Made by a program: the position numbers and the translations under genes
Notes under the pieces: model-generated
What the model saw: the letters and a program-made list of their open reading frames with translations, nothing else
Database searches by the model: none
What the model was told of the DNA's origin: nothing
From: Dasyornis broadbenti
Lineage: Eukaryota; Chordata; Aves; Passeriformes; Dasyornithidae
Length of the DNA stretch: 64,000 bases
Assembly (NCBI GenBank): GCA_013397935.1
Contig: VZRN01006386.1
Coordinates: 2,389,655 to 2,453,654, forward strand
Reading direction: 5' to 3'
Shown here: positions 1 to 11,156 of the stretch, piece by piece
Numbering within the stretch: position 1 is the first letter of the stretch
Layout: each line of letters opens with the position of its first letter

Positions 1-2365
1 TCTTTCTCTGATCTAGTTGAGCTACTTTGATCAAAAGATAAGCCTGATCAACAAACTTACTGATAGCTAATTTCCATACAAGGACTTCTTGTTCTTACTC
101 CTGCTCATGGCATAGCTCAAACCCAGCTTGCTGCTCTCAAGAGCTCTGCTCTCTACAGTGTCTGATCTTGAGGAACGGAGAGAAGCGATTTGAGATCAGA
201 GGTGAAGCAATTTATTGGTAACCTGGTCCACTTGGGCGTGCACATTTCCCCAGTCAAGTTGAAAGGGCACGTAAAGCTTTAGTGAATTGAGCCGTAAATG
301 TTTAATTGTATGAGTTGCTCCTTGAATACAATAGCGGGGCAAGTTGCAACCACTAGCAAAAATGACTGTGTGCTGAGTGTAAAAGCAACCTTCTTTCACA
401 GCAGATTTCAGTTTTGCTCAGAGAGCTGTATAGCATTTATTTTAACTCCCTGCAAACTTTAGGTCTCTGATTAAACAAAGTAGGAGCTGGATGATATCAA
501 GACACGCTTTCCCCTCACTTAATCAGATCACTGAAGACAGCCAGCAAGAATAAATAGTATGTGAAAAGCCAGATTTCCAGTGAAATTAAATGAAAAGTTA
601 TAAGGCTGTGGTTTTAGGAACGGCCTCTCTTTTGTGGTTTTTGGTTGAGTGTGTTTGTCAGATTTTTATAAGAACATTATTGCTTTAAGAAAAAAATTTA
701 AACCCTGAGAAATTACTCTCAGTCTAACGAGTTCTTTTCCACTGACTACAGACATCATTAGGGGATGGCTATAGCCTGAGGCTGTGCATGAACTTTTTCT
801 TCTAACTGTACACTTTATGTATAATTTAGCTTTCTTGCCTAAATTATTCAAGCAAATAGTGAGTGAAAATAATGGAGTTCACTGAAACCTTCCACAGTAT
901 TAAAATAAAACAGTTTTTTACGTTGATTTGAATTTTTAAGCTTTTTAATCACGGATTTCAAATGGAATACGCATGTCTTCAGCTCTTCTCTGCTTGCCCC
1001 CCTGTGCCTTTCTTTTCACTAAGAGGAAAGAAGAAAGGAAACGAACTTTAGCAAATACCCCATTAATTAATAAATGTTACTTATGACTACTTGAAGTAGA
1101 AGTAATAGTAATTAAACAAAATCTATAGATACAGAAAATACATTCAGCAAGTGTTGAACTACAGGCTGTGTTATCTCTTTCACCCCAAATAAGGTCAGTG
1201 TTTAAATACTGTTGAGTTGCTTCAAGCTGAAAATACTATTAGGGAGCTCTATGTAATAAGGCTAAACTCTAAAAGCTAACACAAAGGCTGTAATTATTTC
1301 AGATAATATTTTCCTAGCTTTATATCTGTCTTCAAAAAAATCTCGCTTTGAAACCAAGGGGCTTGATCCTATGCTAGGAAATTCGTACATTTTCAGGAAA
1401 CCCTGCAGATTTCTTCCAGGTGAAGAATCAACACTTAAATGTTTACTATTGTAGCCAGCCCTCTGCAATCTTGTGCCTCAAATTCGTTTTAGAGGGTACT
1501 GCTGATGGCCTTACTAATGAGGTAGGAACTATATCTAAATCTGAATAGATTCACTAACTGCATGCCATCAAGAAAACATATCCTCTGAAAGTTAAGGAAT
1601 CTTAGTAATATCTGCAAGCAGACTCTACCCTTCCCTAGCTTGGGTACATTGTGCTTTCACTGGATGACTGTTAGAAGTAGCATAATGATGATTTTCTATA
1701 TATGATGGGAAAGGAACCATGTCTAGGCACCTGCTCTGGTTCAAGATGGGATTGGACTCTGCAATCCCATTCCAGATCAGCCACTAGTGAGGAATCTCTG
1801 TGGAATTCAGACCGTGCTCTCATTGAGAAGCATGACATGAGGCAGAGATGTAAGTATAGCTCCAGCTGATTTCCCCCATGCATACACAATAACTAATGTC
1901 TGTAGTCTCCCAGTGGGTTTTGGATTAATCCCAGCAGTCAAATGTCCAACATCTCTCAGTGCCTGTGACCTGTCACCCAGTGTGGCACCTCCAGGGTACA
2001 CAGTGCTTCGTTATTCAGAGTGCAGAAATACTGGGCCATTTGCTTCAGGAGCTTTTCCCCCAGTCTGAGTTTGCACCCAGGATGTATTTCCACACCTGAA
2101 AACAAGGCTGGATTGTTTGAAAATAAAACAAAACCAGCAGTGTGTGTTTGGTGACATTTTTTTTAATTTATGGTTCTATGACAAAGAAATACCCCAGGAG
2201 TGACCGTCTTCTGTGCTTGGTCACAACCCTCCACAAAAATCACAAAGCTTGCCAATCAACAAGAGTAAAGACAACTTTGATGAATCTTTTATGTGAATTT
2301 TGCTATTCTTCTGCGTTTTTGGCAATTGCTGGCATAGCAGCAGGCAAAGAAACCAATAATAATAA
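1..2365. other. Non-coding unique DNA
   Basis: AT-rich unique sequence without a gene or repeat I can recognise. Open frames here are all under about 75 codons and look random. Confidence 0.7.
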
Positions 2366-2655
2366 TCACAGAACCAAAGAATGAATTAGGTTGGAAAAGA
2401 TCTCTGAGATCATCGAGTCCAACCTGTGACCCAACACCACTGTGCCAGTCAGACCATGGCACTGAGTGCCACATCCAGTCTTTCCTTAAACACCTCCAGG
2501 GACAGTGACTCCACCACCTCCCTGGGTAGCCCATTCCAATGTCTAATGACCCTTTCTGTGAAGAAATTCCTCCCAATGTCCAACCTAAACTTACCCTGGC
2601 ACAGCCTAGAACGGTGTCCGCTCGTCCTAAATGGGATTTGCTCTTTGGAAACCAC
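2366..2655 (-). mobile_element. Truncated CR1 LINE 3' end, relatively young
   Basis: This is the 3' terminal piece of a CR1 non-LTR retrotransposon in antisense orientation. Read on the minus strand, an open frame of 68 codons (2655 to 2449) carries the end of the CR1 reverse-transcriptase ORF. It includes the segments FRLDIGRNFFTERV and RHWNGLPREVVESLSLEVFK, which match the typical CR1 C-terminus. A short 3' UTR follows, and the element ends at an imperfect TCACAGAACC-type tail at about 2366, the CR1 counterpart of ATTCTGTG repeats. An AAT triplet run (2354-2365) abuts the tail. The 5' end is lost, as usual for CR1, so it cannot move by itself. The open frame and close fit to the family suggest modest age, and the 3' UTR resembles CR1-J-like copies in Neoaves. 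The subfamily is my inference; the CR1 identity is firm. Confidence 0.92.
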
Positions 2656-4771
2656 TTTGAAAATACATTCACTCTAGATTCATTATTGCTGTGTTTTTTC
2701 CTTTTACGAGTTTCTTTAAAAGAGGTAATTGTTTTCTGATAAGAGCAGACATTTTTTATGTTTTGTGTTTATTTGAAAGCTGCTGTAAGGGTTTTATTTG
2801 TAAGGGTATTTTGTGTCACTGTTAGGCTTGTTGTATGTCTCAATTGCTTGCAGTCACTTCTGCATGTATATGCATCGGGGGCAGTTGCATAAATTAATTA
2901 AGCCAAATACAGTTAAAATTTAATTCCATACAATTCATAGGATGTACAATCTGTGCTTTTGCTGAAGAACTTTCTGAAGTAAAGCCTGGTGATTTTCTGT
3001 AGTGGTGGCTATTGACTGTAAACTTAGAAAAGGAGCAGTAGAGCCATATAACCTGGTGGATCCTCTATGTTTGCATTTTGGTCTTATGCTGTGAGGTGTT
3101 TGGTGTTGCACAAGCAACTAATATTCACTTTCTATGCACAGTGCATCAGTCTTTTCCCCTCTAGTTAATACAAGTGATGGTATACAATCCTGATGTAACG
3201 ATTCCATGGGAAATACCTTTTTACTCGTCTACATTTATTTGGTTGCTCTTGTGTCTTTAGTACTGGCAGAAAAAGAAAAATCAGGTAGAAAATGGAAGAA
3301 TTACAGAACTGGGAAGCACACAAAATTGAGCTGCTCAGTTAATTACCCAGAAAGGTCTAGACTGTGAAATCCTTTGACAGTACAACATCCTTTTCTCACT
3401 GAATTCATGTTCACCCAGCTCAGCATCACACGAGAAAATTCTTCTTCTAGGGATGTTGGACATTTATTACAACCACAAGATCAGCACGGAACTACTCAAT
3501 TCCCTGTTTGTGTCAGGAGAATAACCCACTTGGTGGCAACAGGCTTTGGGTTGGTATTCCATGGCATTCTATCATTTGACTGCCCCCTGCATTGAACATT
3601 CCTGACTCATGCTTGTTCTCACGCTGCAGAAGAATCTGTGACTTTCTCATCTGTATTTTTTTAAACAAAATTTCCACCCTTTTTTGGTTGTGTGATAGGC
3701 TTAATGACGTTTGTGTCCCCAGAAAGGATCTCTGGCCCTTTGTAGGCTGTGCTAGCTGTGATGTTCCTCTGTGCTTGCTCTTTTACCAGCCAGCTTGCCT
3801 AAAATTTAATCTGCCACCTATCACGGCTTCCCCATGGATGTTTTGTCTGTGTGCGTACTTAAGGGAATTTCCAGACTTTAGGCAGAACCCTTCATCAGGA
3901 GAGGGAAAAGCAGCTCTGCTGAAGTGTCCCATGGACATGATGAAGTACACTTACCGGTTCATCCAGCAAATGGAATTTTTATGTCAGACTCAGCCCCTGT
4001 CACTTCTGCCCAGGGGTGGATTAATGGCCGAGCTGATGGGGCCGTGGCCCCATTCCCCCAAACTCTATGGAACTCTGGCTTCTCCTGTCATCACAGAAAC
4101 CTCCATCGTGGCTGGCAGCCAAAGGGTGACATGAAGATGCATTGCTGGGGAGGAGCTCAAGGAGCTCCCTGCGAGTCGCAGAGGGGGCTCGTTAAACGCA
4201 GCGTCTTCAGAGATGGTGCAGTTGCTCCCACACCTGGCCCCGGCAGCATTTCCCAACCCACACCTTGGGGAAGTCTTGCCCCTTCTCGTAAACATTTGGG
4301 AGCCTTTGCTGCTTTGTGGAGCAATGTACAGAATAGGAGAAAAATCTCAGTTTTGCTCCTGACTTTCACTGGTTTCCCTTTGGAAGCATTGACTGGTCTA
4401 TCAGTTTCACTCGTCCTGAGTGGTTTTGCTCAAAGTTCCCTGCTCTCCCTGGATTCTCCATCCAATTCAAACCGTCTTACTGCAGAGCTCCCCACTTCTT
4501 CTTGTGTCTCTATCTTGTATTCACCCAAAATTTACCTCTGCCACCTTTTTTTTATAGCTTTACACTCTTGCAGTTTGGCCTGGGCCAGTAAGAATGTCTT
4601 GGGTTGCCTCACCTAACGGCCCAGCTGAATTTTTCTGTATTACCAAACAGTCTTAAGTGAATTATTTTCAAACATTGGGGGCTAATTAGTGACATTTCTG
4701 CTTCTCTGAAAAGACTTAAAAATTTCATTCCAAACTTGCCAGAAAAGAAACAAAATTTGGGCTAGGTAAAT
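2656..4771. other. Non-coding unique DNA with chance open frames
   Basis: Two overlapping plus-strand frames at 3592-4134 (180 codons) and 3924-4616 (230 codons) are the longest here. They use different frames over the same bases, show no domain, signal peptide or repeat structure that I recognise, and minus-strand frames overlap them (4065-4295 and 4157-4369). I treat the stretch as non-coding, locally GC-richer at 4000-4300. Confidence 0.65.
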
Positions 4772-4838
4772 ATAAAATAAAATAAAATAAAATAAAATAA
4801 AATAAAATAAAATAAAATAAAATAAAATAAAATAAAAG
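4772..4838 (+). repeat. TAAAA pentanucleotide microsatellite
   Basis: About 13 near-perfect copies of TAAAA run from 4772 to 4838. The minus strand therefore encodes a spurious FILFY repeat. The pattern is typical of a polymorphic pentanucleotide locus and has no sign of being an LTR or SINE tail, since no element body lies on either side. Confidence 0.97.
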
Positions 4839-7800
4839 GTTGACTGCAGCTTACAGCACTTTTCCCAGACTTGTTGAAGGGAACTGAATACACGAGTGAC
4901 CTCCTCCATAAACACGTCTCTTCCTTTCTTCATTAATGTTTAATTATGGGTGAGAAAAGGACGAACCCAGCAACAGAGATTTATGGCAACCCTGCCTAAA
5001 GCTTGATGGTTTGAGATATTTTTGCAAGGATGTGGGAGACATTGGGATCAAAACCCTGTTCTAGCAGAGTAATGGCAGGGTTTGAATGTGTTTTGTATAG
5101 CTTAAATCCCCAGGCAGTTTCGTTTTGAGAGAGAAGCCAACATTGATCCCTTCTGTGGAGATGTCCCATTTGGGGGCTGGAGACTGTAGGAAACATGCTA
5201 TGCTCCATGAAACTGTTGTAAATGTACTTTTAAATCCATTTGTGCAAATCTGCAAAGAAGTAGTAAATAAAAAAGGAATTCATGGGGAGAAAATCTGTCG
5301 TTACTTGGTTTCATATGAAATGTTACTTCGACCTTGGATTATAGAAAGGTTAAGCATCATCACTCTACTCACTGAACTATGGAATAAACCAGCAGCATTG
5401 GTGTGAAAAATCCAACCCTCTAGGTTGTTTGATTTTTCTTACAAGTGTCTGCAGCAAAATGTTTTTGTTATTTTTTCAGGTCTAATGGCATTTTCAAGCT
5501 AAATAAATTTATGTGTATTTGGTTTTGCGAGAAACAAACACTTAAATCTAGGTCAGCTTGATAGAGAATTTTTCCTTTCTTTCCCCTCCAAATTTTCATT
5601 TTTCAGAGTATACTGATGAGTCTCTTATTCTCTTAAAACTTTGCCCTCAAAATTCTACTCACTTATCCTTATAAAGCACTTTGTGATAATTACTTGTGAA
5701 AGCCGCAATATCAAAAAATGTTTTATTGTGATGCACTTAGCTCAGGATAGCGTGTTCCGTGTTCTGCCAGTCCTTATGCTCTTCTGCAGGTGCCTGTAAG
5801 TACTCAGGAAATGTAGAAACTCAAACCAGTCTTTTCAATTTAGTGTTGTAAAAAAAAAAGTTTTAGCTTCGTAACTTTTCATTTTTATAATTCATTTTAT
5901 TGTGCAGAATTTTGAGGGGGGTGAAGTGATGGGTGGGTAAAGGAGACAGGAAAAAGAGAGGAAGAGCGGCCTTGTTTGGACCCACTGCTCCAAGATGAAA
6001 TCAAAAAATGAAGGTTCAGGGCCCATAATCTTTTCAGGTGCTTTTACAAAGAGATCTTTTCTGCTCTTTTAATTTTTAAAACATGAGCTCTGTTTGTATG
6101 GTGGAGTAGGAAGCTGTGTCTTCTCACATAGCCCCTGCATGGTGTCAATTGGCACTACACAAATGACAAAACCCAGCTTTTTTCTGAGTTTGATCACGCT
6201 GAATTTAAGGGGTGGATTTAGGACAGTGAGAGCAGCTCCTTTGGGAAGCCCACGCAGTCGTTGCCCTGTTGCTGCGGCTGCCCAGGGCTGCCGATCAGCG
6301 TCAGCTCTGAGAGCACTGCAGCTCTCTGGGCTCTGTTCAGACAGGGTAAACGTAGCCAAAAAGCACCATCAGTGCCTGCCTAAGCAGTGAGAAGGGCGAG
6401 GGCAGGGCTAACAAACCCCAAACAAAACACCAGCCTAATGCCTCCACATCTTGAAACCTGCCTAGAGGATTAATAAGTCCTTCTGACCGGCTGCTGGTGA
6501 TGCTCTCTGAGGTCTGACCTCCCGTGGTTGTCCTGTGACAGGACAGTGGAGGAAGAGAAGAAATCCTACAGACACCTCTGCCACACTGTCTGGAGACTCC
6601 TGTCTTCAACCTGATGTTCTTTGAGACCATTTTCCCCCCTTTCAGAGTAGTGACATTCCTTATTAGCCATCATTTTTTTCCAAGTGAGATACACAACAGA
6701 TGGTTACACTGGTGAGATATGTGTGTTTTTCTCACAAGAAAAAAAAAAAAAAAAAAGGCCAACTTTGCAGCTCTGTTTTGCATTAACCACAGAGGTGTAA
6801 AATGCTGCCAAATTTGAGAGCATTTTTATTTATCTCTGGCTTGGCTTCGTCTGATTGCAAATGACTAGGCAAGGTGTGGAGAGTGAAAAGTCAGGCCCAG
6901 ACTCACAAGGGAAAGGGGAACTGGCTGAAAGATCTCTTGGATTGAAATTCATTCCAGAGGGGAAAAATAAGAGGAGGAAAAATATTTTTCTCTCTTCCTC
7001 TTGCTGCCCTCTTTCTCCTTCTGCACTTTTCATTCTGTTAGAGAACTATTTATAAGTACTTTTACAGTCTGACCACTGAACCCCTTTTCCATCTAAACAT
7101 AATTTCTCCATGCCATCCAGGGATCTACCTGCTTCTTTTTTGCCTGACAGAGATTATTTGGCAGGGATACTGCTAGCCCCTTCCTCCTTGCCCTGTCAGA
7201 GATCTCACATCTGATGCTGCTTGCTATTTTTATGACTCCAGCTTATTTTGCTGCAAACGTTCATATCATAGGCATCGTGACCCCAATACACTGGGTACAC
7301 CCTGGAACAACAACAAAAGATGATTCCTGCCCCGAATATCTTTCATTCATCCAGCCTGTTTCCCAACCTGTATTAGCAGAGGGGAAAATGGGACAAAAGA
7401 AAACTCCGCTGCAGGGGCCTTGAGGTTTTCACATGCTGACGCTTTTCGGGTTGGCAACCTGCCCCGCTTTGCCATGCAGCTCTTCAAGAGGTGGCTTTTC
7501 AATACCATGCATCCAAGAAGGATGGGGACGGCGGGCAGCAGAGCTGATGGCCCACCCTGGGTCGAGTCCTCAGCCAGGAGGACCTCTGGAGACACAGGCA
7601 CAGCTACCGCTGATTATTTCTTTTATTCTTTCCCTCCCGCTTGGTCATTATGCTTCAGCTTTGAAACTGAGCTTTGTTTCAGCCTGGTAGCCCGTGGCAG
7701 TGGACTGGAGAGAGGAGACTTTTACTGAGCTACCAAAGGCATTGTGTGCACGGGAAGAAAATGTGTGAAGAATTGAAATTATATGGTTGTACTGGGAGTT

Positions 7801-9524
7801 TGTTGTGGTGGTAACACTGGCTCGCATCTTCTGGTAGCTAATGGAGCACGGTGGGATGATCTGAAGATGAACTGAGTTTGATATGCTGGGACATGGCATT
7901 TAAAAAGAATGGTGAAATTATATTTCTTAGTTTCCTTTGTGCCGAGAGAATGTGTCTTGGCTTTCAGTACAAAGTGCGTGATTGTGGGGTACTTCCAGTC
8001 TGGTTCTCGCCTTCCAAATAGAAGCCGCACTGTCCACTCCTCCCTCTTTCCCCTTTGTCTTACTGCTGCAGACAGTACCCAAAGCACATGGTGGAGACCC
8101 AGTCTGGATCCTGAGCTTCCCCTGGCCAGTGCCCACGGGCAGCGCTACCAGGGGCCTCCAGTGTAGGGCTGCTGCCTGTGGTGCTCTTGGAAACAAATGG
8201 CAGCTGGGTGCACAAAGGGCAGAAAAGGAATAGTTCAGAGACGTAACTCCCAGCAAGAGGAAAGATGGTTTAAGCTTTGGTGACACTGGCATTCAAGAAA
8301 AATGGTTTTATTGGCAAAGTGGGGAAGAATAGGGGAAAGCTGAAGGTTGAGTGCAGAAATATCTATTTCCAACATATCTGTAATCCTAGGAAGGGCAAAG
8401 TAGGTAATTTATCCCATGGAAGGGATTGTGAGCAGGTTGATATCTGGGTTTTTGCTAGCCAAGCTAGATGGTTAAAATTGTTTAAATGTCATCAGCCACA
8501 TAAGTTACACATTAATTTTTTTCCTGCCCCTTAATCAGCTGTCCAGTGGGTGCTTTTGATGTGCACACATGTGAGCTGAAATGGCACATGAATAATGTCA
8601 TAGGTGACACTTCCAATCTCTCTGTTCAGGATGGTGCACGCCAGAGAAACCACATCACAGGTACCTGCACGACGGTAGGAAGTGCAAAAGGAGTGTTATT
8701 ATTCCTGGGACAAAGTGATATAAAGCAAAATAACATGAGAGGAATGATTCCTAAAAATGTCTTTTCCAGTAGTCACCCATTCCTAATAATCCCTGTGATT
8801 TTTGAGAGAGTCATTCTGAGCCCTAACTCCTTCCATTGAACATGGAAGTAATTATGGGAGTAGATATCCTTAATTTGCCTTAGTGTAAATTAAAGCTGGA
8901 TGCCAGCTTAATTTATGTGCTTTCTCTAAATGCCTTTATAGATTTTTTTTTTTTAAGATCAAAAAAAAGCATCCACCAAACATGATAAGAATGTTGCTGG
9001 TTTCGGCTGATTGCACTTTTTTGTGTATAATGAAGAGCTTACTACTTGTGAGCATGGAGAAGATTTAATGAATCACAAAAGTACATAATTTATTGTAAAA
9101 TTTATTCCACACATATTTCAGAGCAAATTCCATGGAAAATGTATGTGAGTCGTATTTCTATGAATCAGACTCTCAGAACATTTCCTTAGAAACAGCTTGT
9201 CCTACATTTTTATAAAGGAGCTGCAGCATTTATAGCGCACCATTGAATTAACATTTTGTGGTTAAAAATGCAGCTCAAGAAATTAAAATGATATTTGAAA
9301 CATAAATCCTGCGTGCTAACAACTATCGTTATAAAAGCCAGCCAGAACCAACAGACATAGCTTGTTTTCTGCAAGGCTTTTTCTGGAGACCACTTCTCAA
9401 AAAACATCTGTGCAAATGCAGGGGAAGAAAAAAAAAATAAAAAGAGCCTCAACAGGAATAGAAGCCATCAGTGGTTAGGTGTGTTATAAATACATTATTA
9501 CTTCATTGTAATGGTATACAGGCT
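4839..9524. other. Non-coding unique DNA
   Basis: Apart from the possible MIR tail at 5668-5722, an 18-base poly-A at 6739-6756 and a 12-base poly-T at 8943-8954, nothing is recognisable. Frames near 7400-8300 overlap on both strands and look random. Confidence 0.65.
5668..5722 (+). mobile_element. Possible MIR-type 3' tail
   Basis: ATAAAGCACTTTGTGATAAT followed by TGAAAGCCGCAATATCAAAA resembles the amniote MIR tail pattern 'aaagcgctttgagatc ... tgaaaggcgctatataaa'. Only the tail can be seen and the upstream body is not recognisable, so this remains a weak call. Confidence 0.35.
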
Positions 9525-9815
9525 TTGGCGAGACTGGGGGTGACCTCACTGGCTGTCGGACCTCGAGTTACTCCCGGGGAAGGAGCCTGCAGGATGGGAT
9601 TCCCTCCCGGCACTCGTTGGTGGGGAGTGAGCAAACCCAGATAATGCAGAGGGGCTCCATTGCGGCCGTGCGCGGGGGAGCTGCTGGGCTGGGTTTGTAC
9701 CAGACCTGGCAACAAGGGGCTCTGAGAGCTTTTGTTATCCTTCCTCCAAACCAAACGCGCAGAAATCTTTCGTTGCTCACTGAGAGGTCCTCACCAATGT
9801 CTTGGCCGCCACAGG
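9525..9815. promoter_or_regulatory. Small CpG-enriched patch
   Basis: I count roughly 14 CpG in about 290 bases, including CTCGAG, CCCGGG and a dense CGGCCGTGCGCG cluster near 9662-9676. The surrounding kilobases have very few. It is too short and only moderately GC-rich for a classical island. There is no nearby exon, TATA box or splice pattern I can defend. It could be an orphan CpG island, an unmethylated enhancer or the promoter of an unannotated long RNA. The call rests on composition only. Confidence 0.35.
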
Positions 9816-11084
9816 CTCAACTTGATTAAGTGCTTTCTATGAGTCCATCTTTGCAAAGCAAAATCCTGTTCTCACTGCTGGATGTTGACTAATGATTTTA
9901 GGGAACTGGCTTCAGGCAAAATCTTTGCTAAAATGCCAGGGCATCCATCCTTTTTTTAAAATCAACACATATATAGTCTTGGACACCCTAAATATTAGCT
10001 GCTGCAGAAACTGCTGGTCAATTCTTTCTTTTTAGTCTTATTAAAACACATTTTTGAGTCATAAAAAAAATGCTCATCCTCCTCCTAGAAGACTTTTGAG
10101 AAGAGTAGAGAAAATTTTGCAACTGCAGAAAACAGAACTGCAACAAGAAGAAGCTTTATTGGAATATAGTCCAGATTTTTCTTGTGTTACTCCTTAGCAG
10201 ACAACTGTAGACAAATTTTGTGACTGTATGCATGTATAGACTTGTAGACCTTCTCCGGTTTTCAATCAAAACTGACAAGACTAACAGGAGAAACGGTTTA
10301 ATGTATCAAGACTATGGCTGCAAGCATGAAGTTAATTGTACTAATTGAGGATTTTTTCATGATTTGGTGATGCTCCTTAGACTCTTCCCTGGCATTATGG
10401 GAACTGGAGATGGAGAAAGGGGATGCTGTAAAAAGGGGGATAACGAGTTAATAAGGTGCAAGTTCATTGGAGCTATCAGGTTGCTTGGTAGGGCGGCACC
10501 TGTGGGGAGGAGACTGCTGAAGTTCCTATCCTCCTCTCACTCCTCCAGCTATTCCTGATGGTTGCTGCCCCAGACGGCTTCTTCAAAGCCAGGCAAGTAA
10601 TCTGAAGGGCAAATGTCCCAAAACTAAAGGAAAGAAATTATCAAATAGGAGGTATTTTTGTTGCTTTGCCTTCTATTGTGGTCATCACAGCTGGGTCCCT
10701 GTGCCTGCCACATCTTCTGTGGCACTCAGAAACACTCTGTGCTAGCTGCACAACATTTCCACTGAAACCAATCCAAAGGAACCAAGACACTTCAAAAGCC
10801 TCGAGAATGCTACAGAATTAAAAGCAATTATCTTCCTCAAGACCCTTCCTATCTTAGTGTCTTTAATATGAAAGGCTACAGGGTCTAAATCCGAACTGCA
10901 TATGGCATCTTTTGGGACATAGGGCTGGTCAAACTCGGGCACTTCATACCTCTACAGCCACTTGAGGTTCCTGCTTCACCTTAACTGTAACTCAGACCTT
11001 TGGAGATGAGCCTGTTTTAGCCAGGGGTATTTTAAGAATAGACTCTAATTAGATAAGCAACCAGAAATGGTCAAAAAACTTCAG

Positions 11085-11156
11085 GTTTGTTTGTTTTTTA
11101 GGGTTTTTTGTTTGTTTGGTTTGGTTTTTCTTTTTTTTTGTTTGTTTGTTTGTTTT
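11085..11156 (+). repeat. TTTG-rich simple repeat
   Basis: Irregular TTTG and T-run sequence ends in four clean TTTG units near 11139-11154. There is no recognisable element on either side that would make it a SINE tail. Confidence 0.9.

Noticed and set aside
3592..4616. Overlapping 180- and 230-codon plus-strand open frames
   Set aside because: They use two different frames over the same bases, have no recognisable domain or signal, and minus-strand frames also overlap. Chance frames of this length are expected in 64 kb.
4772..4838. TAAAA array as a regularly spaced array such as CRISPR
   Set aside because: It has a five-base period without spacers, and the host is a vertebrate.
4682..4933. 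Minus-strand frame with an FILFY repeat resembling a membrane segment
   Set aside because: It is the translation of the TAAAA microsatellite.
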